64,000 bases of DNA from Macrostomum hystrix (GCA_950097015.1 CATNEN010000001.1:16868501-16932500); one strand, 5' to 3'; positions 50,334-63,449 are shown, counted from the first letter of the stretch. Numbers and translations are program-made. The notes: a model not told the origin generated them from the sequence alone.

Positions 50334-52899
50334 TGCAATTGATATTTCATAAGATATGTTCATTTACAAAGCCAAAGATCTAAAATCTGCATATTAAGAA
50401 GCAGAAAATACAATCCTAAACTTCCCCTATCAAGACAATGCTAGACCTTATCCAGAAAGCCATTTAATAAATAAGTGTGCTAAAAGTAGTTGGGCAAATG
50501 GCCTATCTTTGCTGAGTGTCTAAGTCCTACTTTACAATCTGCTTTGTGTAATATATTAGCCTAGCACAAAGATTTTATATAGAATATATTCTAAATTATA
50601 ACCCAGGGGAGTTTTTTAAGAATTGCTAAAGGGAACAAAGAGGCTAAAGCTTGTGCAGAACTGGAAACTTTTGACCTTGTAGACACTGTTCCATTATGCT
50701 GTCTTACTTGGCCTAAACCAAAAAAGCTAAGAAGAAGCAATTGGGAGCATCATTGGCTGAACCACAACTCTACAAGCCTAGGCTACAGCCTCTATGCAAA
50801 CTATTTCAAAGATTGTCTAAGAGCAGCAGCAGCAGTATCAACAGCAACATTACAGGCATCTCAGAGTTAGAGTTAGACTTAAGCATAGAAATTTGATAAA
50901 AAATAATATTTCACTTTCCAACAGTATTTGCTATCCAGTTACAACTTGATTAAGGTCTGCCACAGAAATTACAAATTTTGCCTAGCCTTTGAGCCTTATA
51001 AACAGGCTTTCTAATGGTCTATTTAGCAGTCTTGCTAGTCTTGCATTTTGCCAAAAGTTTAAGTCTACATCTTTGCCTTTAAAAAGTTGCTAATTGCTAC
51101 TAGATAAAAATCAAACTGACTGGCCTTAAATTCTACTACAAATTACCTTATCCATGTAAATTTTAGGCCTTTTACTATTCCACTATAGTTTTAAATATGT
51201 TATACAATACAAGTATTTTACTCTTACCTTCTTTTTGTGCACTACAATCAATACTAATTAATATCTTATTTTTAGGCTATAAAACATTTTTGTGGTGCTA
51301 AAGTTTTTTTAACTGATAGAGATACTTTTGCCATTCTCTGTGTGTTCTTCACTTGTTAATTTAGTTTATTTTTTTGTGTGCAAAGCCAGCCGCTATAATA
51401 ATTTCATACTAGGCCTATATAATTATTTTTAACTGTGTTTTAGGTTTTTTTAATGCTTCGACACAAATTTCATAAGAAATACATTCAGAGTAAATTAAAT
51501 AATAACTTAATAATTTATTTGTTTCAACATATTTTAAATGACTTAAGGGCATTAAGGGCACAAGGGTGTCAGGCTGTAATAGGTCTCCTAATAGTAATAG
51601 TAATAAATACATTAACATTCGCCAAAACTTGTTACAACTCATATAATATAATATATCTTATCACAAATGTCATAATGTCATACTGTACTCAAATAAATAG
51701 ACCGTTTTATTAGCAAAAATCCCAAAATTTGGGTTTCGTAACAAACAAACATTGAGGGTATACTGGACCACCAGTGCAGTGGCGCTCTTCCGCACCGCGT
51801 TTTTTACAGTGGTTTTTGGGCTTGCCCCCGCTGATCAGCCCCTAACCGGGGCTCTGCCACGTTAAAGCTGAATTCCAAGACACGAGGCCTTTCGACAGCG
51901 TCAGACAGGTTGATAGTAAATAATCGATAACTGTACATTGAAAGATCATCTAGAAAGTATTTTTTGCCATAAATCTTTATACTTTTGCAAGTAAGTTGTA
52001 TTAGTTTGTTTAAACGTTTAAAATGGCTTGATATAGAGACGCGCATTTTCAGTTTCATCGAAACAGAGGAATTTGACCACTATCTGACATCAGGCTCTTC
52101 GATTGCTCTATCAAACCTATTTAGCTATTTGTTAAATAAGGTAAGGAATAGATAAAATTCGAAAAGAGAAAATCATTTTACTTTCGTTCGCAATTCATAT
52201 CTATAACACTCGTTTGTAAATCTGCTACCATTTTACTACATTAATTTCCTTTTTGTAAATATTTGAGCGTCTAACACGTACTCACGAACTAATATACTGT
52301 TATTCATATGCTACAGTAACTACACTAACTTTCTAATATACTACACCTATAAATTCTACACCTATAAAGGTGCATTTCATATTTAATTATTTGTGTAGTA
52401 CAAGCAACATATTTTTTATCTATGTTTTCGCTTATAAGTGTCATTTACATTTTTGCACTATTCGTCGTAATTCCTAAATTAATCAACTCCGAATTGCAGC
52501 TGCTGCAAATCGTAAAAAATAAAAATTTAACCCAATAAAAATTAAAAAAAAACTTTTATTAGCAGAACCAAAAGTATATTATAGTAAAATGTATTACTGT
52601 CATGTTCTCTGATTAACAGTTTACTTCTACTAGACTACTTGCCTTAAATTGTTCAATAAAATAAATTTCAAAAGTCCCAAAGATCCGTGTTTCTCCATTT
52701 CATTATATATTTTTTATGAACGGAAACTTAGTCAATAGTATCACAATATAATATAGGCCCACAGAGCTTACATTAAATAATTTATGTTGCTAGATCCTAG
52801 ATCTGTGCATATAATTATAACTTTTAGACGCACAGTAATCCTAAGAAGGCCTAGATTCGTCATTTCTTTAACTTCAGCAGCAGCAACAACAGCAGCAGC
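50334..52899. other. 2.6 kb AT-rich sequence, no gene seen
   Basis: No supported open frames or RNA genes. Near 51780-51860 is a GC-richer patch (gtgcagtggcgctcttccg, ccctaaccggggctctgcc). The promoter of the WD40 gene should lie at the right end. Confidence 0.5.
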
Positions 52900-55800
52900 A
52901 TGTCAACCGCCGGGTCAGTCCATGCAGCGGACAGCGCTAGAGCTGCCCCGTCAACCGCGGGTCGAAAGCCTTCAATGGCGACCTCCGCTGACAGCCTGAG
53001 CGCCCGGGTCATGTCCGAGATTAGCGTGATTGGCAGTCTCACCTTGAGCAGCGTTGTGTGAGCAACTGTTCTGACATGTTTGGTTTGTGGAGGTGCATTG
53101 ACTTAGAGGACTTATTGAAGACAGATAGAGGACAATTAGAGGGGCATTGTAGAGGACAGGTAGAGGTCAGATTGAGTACAGGTAGAAAGCTGAGCACACT
53201 GTACAGGTGTAGGACACGTCGATGGTCTTGCAGAGAGAACTCTTACCATAGACTATAATTGGTCTCGCGCTAAATTGAACACACTGCCAGGGAATTCCCA
53301 GATGAGGAGTGTATGATTGTTCGAGTATCTCACGACAAGGCCCTGTGGGCTGTGGGCCTCACCTCCGGCCGCATACAATTCTTCACCACGGAGACTTGCA
53401 CCCTGGTGTATTCGCTGGATCCGCCGGATCGTCGCGAGAATGAGACGGTCACCGGCCTGGTCTTTGTTCCTCCGGATTCCAGGTCGCAGAGGTCCGAGAG
53501 GCAGCACCTCTTACTCGCCTGCTACGCAACTGGCCAAATTCGTCTATGGCACTATACGGGCGTTGCTAACCCGTTGCTATGGACTGTAGTCGCGGAATCG
53601 CTGCCTCAGGAGGGTGAAACACAGCAGCAACAGCAGCAGCAGCAGCAGCAGCAGAAGCAAAATGAGCGATCTAAGCAACGCGGAAATGAGAAGTCTAACA
53701 ACCAGCAGCTGCTCTGCCTGGCCTGCTCTCCTGACTCGCAGCGCTTCATTGTCGGATGCGTCGACGGTTCGATTCGAGTCTACGACCTGCGCCGTCACAG
53801 CATGATCAACGTCTGCCAGTCCAGCTACTCTGTCAACCGAGTGGACGGTCACCGGAACCGGGTGTGCGCCGTGGTCTACCACCCGCTGGGGAAGCAGATG
53901 CCGGCAGACTACGGCCACGTGTTCGTCTCAGGCGGCTGGGACAACACAGTGCAAATCTGGGACGACAGGCGAGGCCACAGCCTGTGGGTGTACTTCGGAC
54001 CCCACGTGTGCGGCACGGACGCTTTGGACATTGACCCGCTGCAGAATCACATCCTGACTAGCAGTTGGGAGAGGCACCGGGCACTGCTCCAGGTGAGAGC
54101 GCTGTTTAAGGATTGAAAATATGGCTTTTAAAATACCCACTTCCTCATCTATGACCCACTTCCTCAGCTATGACCCACTTCCTCAGCTATGACCCACTTC
54201 CTCATCTATGACCCACTTCCTCAGCTATGACCCACTTCCTCATCTATGACCCACTTCCTCAGCTATGACCCACTTCCTTATCTATGACCCACTTCCTCAG
54301 CTATGACCCACTTCATCAGCTATGACCCACTTCATCAGCTATGACCCACTTCATCAGCTATGACCCACTACAATAACTATGACCTATGTAACCCATAATT
54401 TTCATAAAATTTCTTTAAAATAATATCCATCAATGAATAATTCATCAATTACCGATTCATAAATGACCAATTCATCAATGACCAATCCATCAATGACCAA
54501 TCTGTCAATGACCAATCTGTCAATGACCAATCTGTCAATGACCAATCTGTCAAAGACCAATCTGTCAATGACCAAAACCACAAACAGGTGTGGAAATTTC
54601 CCGACGAAGCGGCCAAAGGTCGCGTTGACTTTGACGAGCCAGGAGTCCAGGAGGACATGCTGAAAAGTCGGCCTCTAGGCGAGCTGCAGCAGGACCCAAT
54701 GTCCGCACCGTCCATGGGCTACGTGGCGCAATGGCTTGGCGACCAGTACATGCTGTTCGCTGGCAGCAATGCGAACCTGCTCAAGATTGTTGACAGGGGC
54801 ACTTTAAATGTGAGTCGCGTTAAGTCTTATCATCTTTAGCTGTTGTGTCATCTTGTTCTGTGAGTGCCAGAGCGGTGCCTCTCGCACCAAGGTCCCTGAG
54901 CTCGATTCCGCTGTGAGGCCAAATTCATTTGGGGCGCAGCCGCTGAGAGAAGGCTTTGGGGACTAGTTTTACAATTTACGCACTTGAGAGCCAACCAGAC
55001 AACTACCTGTCTTGACTGGTTGGTTCGATACCGGTTTTGACTAGTTCGATACCTGTTTTGACTGGTTCGATACCGGTTTTCACTGGTTCGATACCTATTT
55101 TAACTGATTCGATACCAGTTCTGGTTGGTTCGATTCCTGTTTCGACTGGTTCGATACCTGTCTTCACTTGTTCGATGCTTGTTATGACTTGTTCGATACC
55201 TGTCTTCACTAGTTCGATGCTTGTATGACTGGTTCGATACCTGTTTTGACTAGTTCGATACCTGTTTTGACTGGTTCGATACCGGTTTTCACTGGTTCGA
55301 TTCCTGTTTTGACTAGTTCGATACCTGTTTTGACTGGTTAGATACCTGTTTTGACTAGTTCGATACCTGTTTTGACTGGTTCGATACCGGTTTTCACTGG
55401 TTCGATACCTGTTTTAACTGATTCGATACCAGTTCTGGTTGGTTCGATTCCTGTTTCGACTGGTTCGATACCTGTCTTCACTTGTTCGATGCTTGTTATG
55501 ACTGGTTCGATACCTGTCTTCACTTGTTCGATGCTTGTTATGACTGGTTCGATACCTGTCTTCACTAGTTCGATGCGTGTATGACTGGTTCGATACCTGT
55601 TTTGACTGGTTCGATACCTGTTTTGACTTGTTCGATACCTGTTTTGACTGGTTCGATACCTGTCTTCACTTGTTTGATGCCTGTATGACTGGTTAGATAC
55701 CGGTTTTGACTGGTTCGATACCTGTCTTCACTAGTTCGATGCGCGTATGACTGGTTCGATACCTGTCTTCACTTGTTCGATGCTTGTTATGACTGGTTCG

Positions 55801-58301
55801 ATACCTGTCTTCACTAGTTCGATGCGCGTATGACTGGTTCGATACCTGTTTTGACTGGTTCGATACCTGTTTTGACTTGTTCGATACCTGTTTTGACTGG
55901 TTCGATACCTGTCTTCACTTGTTTGATGCCTGTATGACTGGTTAGATACCGGTTTTGACTGGTTCGATACCTGTCTTCACTTGTTCGATGCCTGTATGAC
56001 TGGTTCGATACCGGTTTTGACTAGCTCGATACCGCTTTTGACTGCCAGCTATTATTAGTTACCTTCATTTAATAATCTTCGATTGATCTTACAATATTTT
56101 ATAGATTTTAAAGAAACTCAAATATTTAAATATTTTATATCAAAATATATTTCATTGAGCAGCGTAATTCATTACTTACGAAAGCTTTCATCTGGATGCA
56201 TATATCACAGGATTAAACAAGCAAAGTCATAAACAATACACAAGCAATGTTCTTATTATTTATTTATCCAATAAAAAATACATAACGGTGTCACCTACAC
56301 ACAAGACTGTAGCAGTAGCTAAACCTAGCCAAGTGGCTTCAAGTGGCTTAATACTTATTGTTGGCACAATTTATATGATAGAATATAGAAATTTTACCCA
56401 CAATTTGTGTAGGGTCAGTTTTTGCCTAGCAAACCTTATATTTGTAGCTGTTGTTGCTGAATGCTTCTATTCATTTGCTAGAAAGTTTTTAATTAAAAAT
56501 AATTTTTGCTAGGTTCTTCTATCCTTAAAAATGCTTAGCTTAGAGAAAAATAGTTTTGAAGGCCAGTTAAGCTTCTAATGCCTGTCTAGAGAGACCAAAA
56601 AATACTGTTGACTGGTTCGATACTTAGTTTGACTGGTTCGATACCAGTTTAACTAGTTCGATACCTAGTTTGACTGGTTCGATACCTAGTTTGACTGGCT
56701 CGATACTTAGTTTGACTGGTTCGATACTTAGTTTTACTGGTTCGATACCAATTTTACTAGTTCGATACCAGTTTTACTAGTTCGATACCTAGTTTGACTA
56801 GTTCGATACCTAGTTTGACTGGTTCGATACTTAGTTTGACTGGTTCGATACTTTGTTTGACTGGTTCGATACTTAGTTTGACTGGTTCGATACTTAGTTT
56901 GACTGGTTCGATACTTAGTTTGACTGGTTCAATACCTAGTTTGACTAGTTCGATACCTAGTTTGACTGGTTCGATACCAGTTTGACTAGTTCGATACCTA
57001 GTTTGACTGGTTCGATACCAGTTTGACTGGTTCGATACTTTGTTTGACTGGTTCGATACTTAGTTTGACTGGTTCGATACTTTGTTTGACTGGTTCGATA
57101 CTTAGTTTGACTGGTTCAATACCTAGTTTGACTAGTTCGATACCTAGTTTGACTGGTTCGATACCAGTTTGACTAGTTCGATACCTAGTTTGACTGGTTC
57201 GATACCAGTTTGACTGGTTCGATACTTTGTTTGACTGGTTCGATACTTAGTTTGACTGGTTCGATACTTAGTTTGACTGTTTCGATACTTAGTTTGACTG
57301 GTTCAATACCTAGTTTGACTGGGTCGATACCAGTTTGACTAGTTCGATACCTAGTTTGACTGGTAAGATACTTTGTTTGACTGGTTCGATACTTAGTTTG
57401 ACTGGTTCGATACTTAGTTTGACTGGTTCGATACTTAGTTTGACTGGTTCAATACCTAGTTTGACTGGTTCGATACCAGTTTGACTAGTTCGATACCTAG
57501 TTTGACTGGTTCGATACCTAGTTTGACTGGCTCGATACTTAGTTTTACTGGTTCGATACCAGTTTGACTAGTTCGATACCTAGTTTGACTGGCTCGATAC
57601 TTAGTTTTACTGGTTCGATACCAGTTTGACTGGTTCGATTCCTGTTTGACTGGTTCGATTCTTTTTTTCACTGGTTCGATACCTGTTTTGACTGGTTCGA
57701 TTCCTTTTTTCACTGGTTCGATACCTGTTTTGACTGGTTCGATTCCTGTTTTGACTGGTTCGATTCCTGTTTTACTGGTTCGATACCTCTTTTAACTGGT
57801 TCGATTCCTTTTTTCACTGGTTAGATACCTGTTTTGACTGGCTCGATTCCTGTTTTACTGGTTCGATACCTCTTTTAACTGGTTCGATTCCTTTTTTCAC
57901 TGGTTAGATACCTGTTTTGACTGGCTCGATTCCTGTTTTGACTGGTTCGATTCCTTTTTTCACTGGTTCGATTCCTGTTTTGACTGGTTCGATTCCTGTT
58001 TTGACTGGTTCGATTCCTGTTTTGACTGGTTCGATTCCTGTTTTGACTGGTTCGATTCCTGTTTTGACTGGTTCGATTCCTTTTTTACTGGTTCGATACC
58101 TGTTTAGATTGTTTCGATTCCCAGAAACCTGAAAACGTTCGCTACCGCTAATTTCAGGTTGTGGCGAGTGTGTCGGACCTGCACAAAGGTGTGTACTCGG
58201 TGGCTCCACTGCTGCCAGAGAGTGCGGACTCGCGCAGGCCGGCAAAAATATCCGTCTGCTCAGGTGCCAGGTTGTACACCTTCAGATTTGAGAGGAAATA
58301 A
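52900..58301 (+). CDS. WD40-repeat protein, uncharacterised
   Basis: Four exons join as 52900-53057, 53291-54092, 54588-54809 and 58158-58301, giving 441 residues. All introns are GT-AG (GTGAGC, GTGAGA and GTGAGT donors) and phases match. The protein is probably a beta-propeller scaffold. Recognisable blades are ALWAVGLTSGRIQFF (69-83), LLLACYATGQIRLWHY (126-141), LACSPDSQRFIVGCVDGSIRVYD, YGHVFVSGGWDNTVQIWD, then ALDIDPLQNHILTSSW, LQVWKFPD and a C-terminal blade with VYSVAPLL...KISVCSGARLYTF. A run of 11 Gln (residues 164-174) sits between blades. No signal peptide or membrane segment is present. Introns 2 and 3 are largely minisatellite, and intron 3 is 3.3 kb. The family with SGGWD and GPHVCGTDALDI is familiar from uncharacterised WD40 proteins, but no function can be assigned. 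Confidence 0.87.
54130..54380 (+). repeat. 19-bp minisatellite in WD40 intron 2
   Basis: About thirteen copies of ctatgacccacttcctcag, with cttcatcag and cttcctcat variants. Confidence 0.92.
54425..54580 (+). repeat. 15-bp minisatellite in WD40 intron 2
   Basis: About nine copies of caatgaccaatctgt and variants (caatgaccaattcat). It ends next to the splice acceptor of exon 3. Confidence 0.9.
54858..55012 (+). mobile_element. SINE family B, 5' part, in WD40 intron 3
   Basis: gagtgccagagcggtgcctc, aaggtccctgagctcgattcc, ggggcgcagccgctgagag, tttacgcacttgagagcc. The body stops where the 21-bp minisatellite begins. Confidence 0.8.
55013..56044 (+). repeat. 21-bp B-box-like minisatellite, part 1, in WD40 intron 3
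   Basis: About 49 units of gactggttcgatacctgttt and variants (tagttcg, gatgcttgttat, gatgcgcgtat). Most units contain GTTCGATAC or GTTCGATTC. Confidence 0.95.
56045..56600. other. Unique insert between the two parts of the intronic minisatellite
   Basis: AT-rich. An open frame at 56288-56512 has no recognisable feature. Confidence 0.5.
56601..58115 (+). repeat. 21-bp B-box-like minisatellite, part 2, in WD40 intron 3
   Basis: About 72 units. The left part has gactggttcgatacttagtt, and the right part, after 57630, has gactggttcgattcctgttt. The latter includes the exact pol III B-box consensus ggttcgattcc. The array ends 42 bases before the last exon. Confidence 0.95.
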
Positions 58302-58527
58302 GCTAGCGAAAGATTTTCGATTAACTTAGTAGTTGTTATTAGATTGTCTTATTTGCATACTTTTTCCTGATCACATATGTCAACTGTAGCTGCTAATTAT
58401 GTACGGGCTAAGCTTTTGTTTGCAATTAATCTATCAGAAAAAAACTTCTTTAAAATTTTAAGGTCATTTTTCGGTCACTCTTAATTATTTTTTTGGGGGT
58501 TCAGTTAATTTAAAGAGGTCATGATTA
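58302..58527. other. 3' flank of the WD40 gene
   Basis: AT-rich. No canonical AATAAA was picked out with confidence. Confidence 0.4.
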
Positions 58528-59252
58528 GATGCTAGAAGGTCATGATGGTCATAATGAGATACTGGAAGGTCATAATGAGATACTGGAAGGTCATAATGAG
58601 ATACTGGAAGGTCATAATGAGATACTGGAAGGTCATAATGAGATACTGGAAGGTCATAATGAGATACTGGAAGGTCATAATGAGATACTGGAAGGTCATA
58701 ATGAGATACTGGAAGGTCATAATGAGATACTGGAAGGTCATAATGAGATACTGGAAGGTCATAATGAGATACTGGAAGGTCATAATGAGATACTGGAAGG
58801 TCATAATGAGATACTGGAAGGTCATAATGAGATACTGGAAGGTCATAATGAGATACTGGAAGGTCATAATGAGATACTGGAAGGTCATAATGAGATACTG
58901 GAAGGTCATAATGAGATACTGGAAGGTCATAATGAGATACTGGAAGGTCATAATGAGATACTGGAAGGTCATAATAAGATACTGGAAGGTCATAATGAGA
59001 TACTGGAAGGTCATGATGAGATACTGGAAGGTCAAATTGGTCATGATCGGATCCTGGAAGGTCATAGAGGTCATGATGGGATACTGGAAGGTCAAATTGG
59101 TCATGATCGGATCCTGGAAGGTCATAGAGGTCATGATGAGATACTGGAAGGTCAAATTGGTCATGATCGGATCCTGGAAGGTCATAGAGGTCATGATGAG
59201 ATACTGGAAGGTCATAGAGGTCATGATGGGATACTGGAAGGTCATAGTGGTC
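58528..59252 (+). repeat. 21-bp minisatellite (ggtcataatgagatactgga)
   Basis: About 23 perfect or nearly perfect copies of ggtcataatgagatactgga plus a, followed by longer composite units with ggtcaaattggtcatgatcg and ggtcatagaggtcatgat. The core AAGGTCA is a nuclear-receptor half-site. Open frames of about 250 codons on both strands are due to the 21-bp period. Confidence 0.95.
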
Positions 59253-59914
59253 CACAGATTCTTTTTGCTTGGCTGTACTATATTTTAAGTAAAATTAGTA
59301 CAACATAAGGCTGTGATTGTTTATTGTTTGATTTATTGTACTACAATGTTCAACTTACCTAGATTTTTTTCGTCTTGCAAACATTTTTTTCATTATTTTG
59401 GTAACTAAAATTCGAGTGCCATTTTTTGACAAAGAAAACTCCTCATTTGTTTGAATTTGTTAATATTTTGGTATAAGCTTGTTGAAATTATTGCTCGTAT
59501 TTTTTACTTGTTAATTTGTGCTTAAAGTAAATTAGTTTTCTATTTTTTCTGTCCTACTATTCTACTTGCAGTAGTTCAGTTGGGCAAATGCAAAGCTTCA
59601 AATTGATTATCTCGTCTTGTTTCTAATTGAGCCTTTAGTCGATGTTTTTTTTTAAAGTGTGTTTATTTAATTTTCAGAATTTCGGGCCAATTTTTTCGAT
59701 GTGATCAGTTTTGTGTCCCTAATATATATTCTTAGAATGAACGCCAAGCACTAGTATGTAGTAGGTTTTGATTTAAATATTTGCTAGAAATAAACTTGAT
59801 GTCCCTATATTATTAAAAAATAAAACCAATTTGTCGTGTCAAAAAGTTACAAACTTTGTTAAAATGGTCTACTTGCTGATATATGGATTTCTATTATAAT
59901 CTTCGCCGTGGCAA
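59253..59914. other. No gene seen
   Basis: AT-rich spacer without recognisable features. Confidence 0.55.
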
Positions 59915-60725
59915 AGGCACAGATGGAGAGAGGAAGACAGGGGGAGAGAGAGACAGGGAGAAAGAGACAAGCGAGGGGGAGATAGAGAGGTAGACAGGTA
60001 TAGACAGTGAGGGAGACAGGGTAGACAGAGAGGGAGACAGGGTAGAGAGTGGGGAAGACAGGGGAGATAGAGAGGGAGACAGGGGAGAGGGAGACAGGGA
60101 GAAAGAGACAAGCGAGGGGGAGATAGAGAGGTAGACAGGTATAGACAGTGAGGGAGACAGGGTAGACAGAGAGGGAGACAGGGTAGAGAGTGGGGAAGAC
60201 AGGGGAGATAGAGAGGGAGACAGGGGAGATAGAGAGGGAGACAGGGGAGGTAGAGAGGGAGACAGGGGAGATAGAGAGGGAGACAAGGGAGATAGAGAGG
60301 GAGACAGGGTAGACAGAGAGGGAGACAGGGTAGACATAGAGGGAGACATGGGAGATAGAGAGGGAGACAGGGTAGACAGAGAGGGAGACAAGGGAGATAG
60401 AGAGGGAGACAGGGTAGACAGAGAGGGAGACATGGGAGATAAAGAGGGAGACAGGGTAGACAGAGAGGGAGACAAGGGAGATAGAGAGGGAGACAGGGTA
60501 GACAGAGAGGGAGACAGGGTAGACAGAGAGGAAGACAGGGTAGACAGAGAGGGAGACAGGGTAGACAGAAAGGGAGACAAGGGAGATAGAGAGGGAGACA
60601 GGGTAGACAGAGAGGGAGACAGGGTAGACAGAGAGAGAGACAAGGGAGACAGGGGGATAGAGAGGGAGACAGGGGAGAGGAGCCAGGGGTAAGGAAGACA
60701 AGGGATAGAGAGGGAGACAGGGGAT
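59915..60725 (+). repeat. Purine-rich 21-bp minisatellite (gggagacagggtagacagag)
   Basis: About 38 units of gggagacagggtagacagag plus a, or the variant gggagacaggggagatagag. A segment of 121 bp (59930-60050) is repeated at 60070-60190. The plus strand is almost pure purine with a few T and C. Confidence 0.93.
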
Positions 60726-61370
60726 ATATAGAAGAAAGAGGAAGATGCAGGAAGATGGTTGCTGAGCAGACTCACAACGCCCAATATGCGTCTTCCCGAC
60801 TGTCGGCTGGTGTTTGCCTAGTTGAAATCTGTCGTCATATTAAGTCGATCCAGCATGCGCTTCGGATAGAATCGCTCTGGATTTATTAATATCTAAAATC
60901 AAACAGAGCAAATAGTCTGTTACAAATTGCGTAATCAAGCATGATTCGGCTTTTAAAAGAAAGATAGCCTCGAAAATATGACTTTAATCTCGTTAAAGAT
61001 CTTTAAAATGTGATTTTCTTAGAAAAAAAGTCTGTTAGAGTTTCAGAGTCGAGTAGAATTTATGACTCTTATTCATCAATGATTTTTTAGATTTAGAATG
61101 AAGTTAAAGATTTGGGATCAAGTGTATTTGATGAACAGAATGGCCCTGGTGATTCAAGATGATAGGCAAGAAAAATTCTGGGAACAGCTTTGAAATTCTG
61201 ATAGCATCCGACACGAAGAAATTTGAGATTCTTTCCTAAGAAATCTACAAGAATGTTCTTAATGCAGCGAATGAATAGGACTTGAGTGTGCATGGATGAT
61301 GAGGCTGTATCCGATGTCAAAAACACCAAGAGAGATTAACAAAACTCTAAAATATACCTCTGACAAAGTA
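60726..61370. other. No gene seen
   Basis: Unique sequence between two purine-rich arrays. Short open frames only. Confidence 0.55.
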
Positions 61371-62702
61371 ACTAGAGACAGGAGATAGGGGAGAGGAGAC
61401 AGGAGATAGTGGAGAGGAGACAGGAGATAGTGGAGAGGAGACAGGAGATAGGGGAGAGGAGACAGGAGTAAGTGGAGAGGAGAGAGGAGATAGTGGAGAG
61501 GAGACAGGAGTAAGTGGAGAGGAGAGAGGAGATAGTGAAGAGGAGACAGGAGAGAGGAGACAGGAGATAGTGGAGTGGAGAGAGGAGAGAGGAGAGAGGA
61601 AAGAGGAGAGAGGAGAGAGGTGAAAGGAGAGAGGAGAGAGGAGAGAGGAGACAGGAGATAGTAGAGAGGAGAGAGGAAAGAGGAGAGAGGTGAAAGGAGA
61701 GAGGAGAGAGGAGAGAGGAGACAGGAGACTGGAGAGAGGAGAGAGGAGACAGGAGAGAGGAGAGAGGAGAGAGGAGACAGGGGAGAGGAGACAGGAGAGA
61801 GGAGAGAGGAGACAGGGGAGAGGAGACAGGAGAGAGGAGAGAGGAGACAGGAGACAGGAGAGAGGAGAGAGGAGACAGGAGAGAGGAGAGAGGAGAGAGG
61901 AGATAGTAGAGAGGAGAGAGGAAAGAGGAGAGAGGTGAAAGGAGAGAGGAGAGAGGAGAGAGGAGACAGGAGACAGGAGAGAGGAGAGAGGAGACAGGAG
62001 AGAGGAGAGAGGAGAGAGGAGACAGGGGAGAGGAGACAGGAGAGAGGAGAGAGGAGACAGGGGAGAGGAGACAGGAGAGAGGAGAGAGGAGACAGGAGAC
62101 AGGAGAGAGGAGAGAGGAGACAGGAGACAGGAGAGAGGAGAGAGGAGACAGGAGAGAGGAGAGAGGAGAGAGGAGAGAGGAGAGAGGAGACAGGAGACAG
62201 GAGAGAGGAGACAGGAGACAGGAGAGAGGAGACAGGAGACAGGAGAGAGGAGAGAGGAGACAGGAGAGAGGAGAGAGGAGAGAGGAGACAGGGGAGAGGA
62301 GACAGGAGAGAGGAGAGAGGAGACAGGGGAGAGGAGACAGGAGAGAGGAGAGAGGAGACAGGAGACAGGAGAGAGGAGAGAGGAGACAGGAGACAGGAGA
62401 GAGGAGAGAGGAGACAGGAGAGAGGAGAGAGGAGAGAGGAGAGAGGAGACAGGAGACAGGAGAGAGGAGACAGGAGACAGGAGACAGGAGAGAGGAGAGA
62501 GGAGAGAGAAGACAGGGGAGAGGAGACAGGAGAGAGGAGAGAGGAGACAGGGGAGAGGAGACAGGAGAGAGGAGAGTGGAGACAGGAGACAGGAGAGAGG
62601 AGACAGGAGACAGGAGGGAGGAGAGAGGAGACAGGAGACAGGAGAGAGGAGACAGGAGACAGGAGAGAGGAGACAGGAGACAGGAGAGAGGAGAGAGGTG
62701 AA
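61371..62702 (+). repeat. Heptamer purine array (ggagaga / ggagaca)
   Basis: About 190 heptamers, mostly ggagaga and ggagaca, with ggggaga, ggagata and gtgaaag variants. Large blocks recur (61640-61900 and 61930-62190 are close copies). Open frames of up to 507 codons arise from the 7x3 period. Confidence 0.95.
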
Positions 62703-63445
62703 GGGGAGATTTGCTTCAGTTTAACAAATCCTGTTGGCTTGCATTCATCCAATCTGAGTCCAATATTGCAGCTGGTTTGCAATGCAAGGTTAGACCTCTA
62801 ATTTATTATTGCAATAAAAGTTAATTAAAATTCAGTGAATTAACAGTTTATCACAAAGGTCAAACAATGTGCTACCTATGATATGCTTTGATTGTTGTAA
62901 AAGCATCGAGCTTACAGCTTCAAGAACAGTTGCCAGAACCCATGAAACTGGTTGTTATAATGTAACCATTTCTTCTAGTTTAATTCTACCATTAGTTTCT
63001 GCCCTACCACTTGGAGTATATTGCAATTTCCTGACTAAATTTTTATGACTTGCTGGAACAAACAACAATATGAATAATGAAATTCAAACGAAAACTTAGG
63101 GTCCGGCTACATTACAAGTGTGCAATAGTTGCTTTTATTCTACATGCAATCCAGGGTGTCTAAGAGAAAATGCTGCTTTTCTCGGCGGCAAGCACTTTGT
63201 TTTTTTAATTTAGACTGAAAAAAAACTTAATTGAATTTAATATTTTGATACAATTGGATGTCGTGAAGCTAGGATAAAGCAGTTTGTGTTTATTAAAGAT
63301 GTGAATGTTTAACACTGACGGCATTTTACGCTATATATTTATTGCACCAAAAATAGACTCGTTATCCAACGATTTAACAATTAGAAGTATTGAGTTGCTA
63401 TGGCTAATGAGATTAGTTCCTTATATCAATGCAAATTAAACTCAA
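62703..63445. other. No gene seen
   Basis: AT-rich sequence, no supported feature. Confidence 0.55.
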
Positions 63446-63449
63446 CTTT

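Noticed and set aside
58485-59308. Four overlapping frames of about 240-260 codons
   Set aside because: A consequence of the 21-bp repeat period.
61259-62801. Ser/Leu/Pro-rich frame of 507 codons and Arg/Glu-rich frames opposite
   Set aside because: They are translations of the heptamer purine array.
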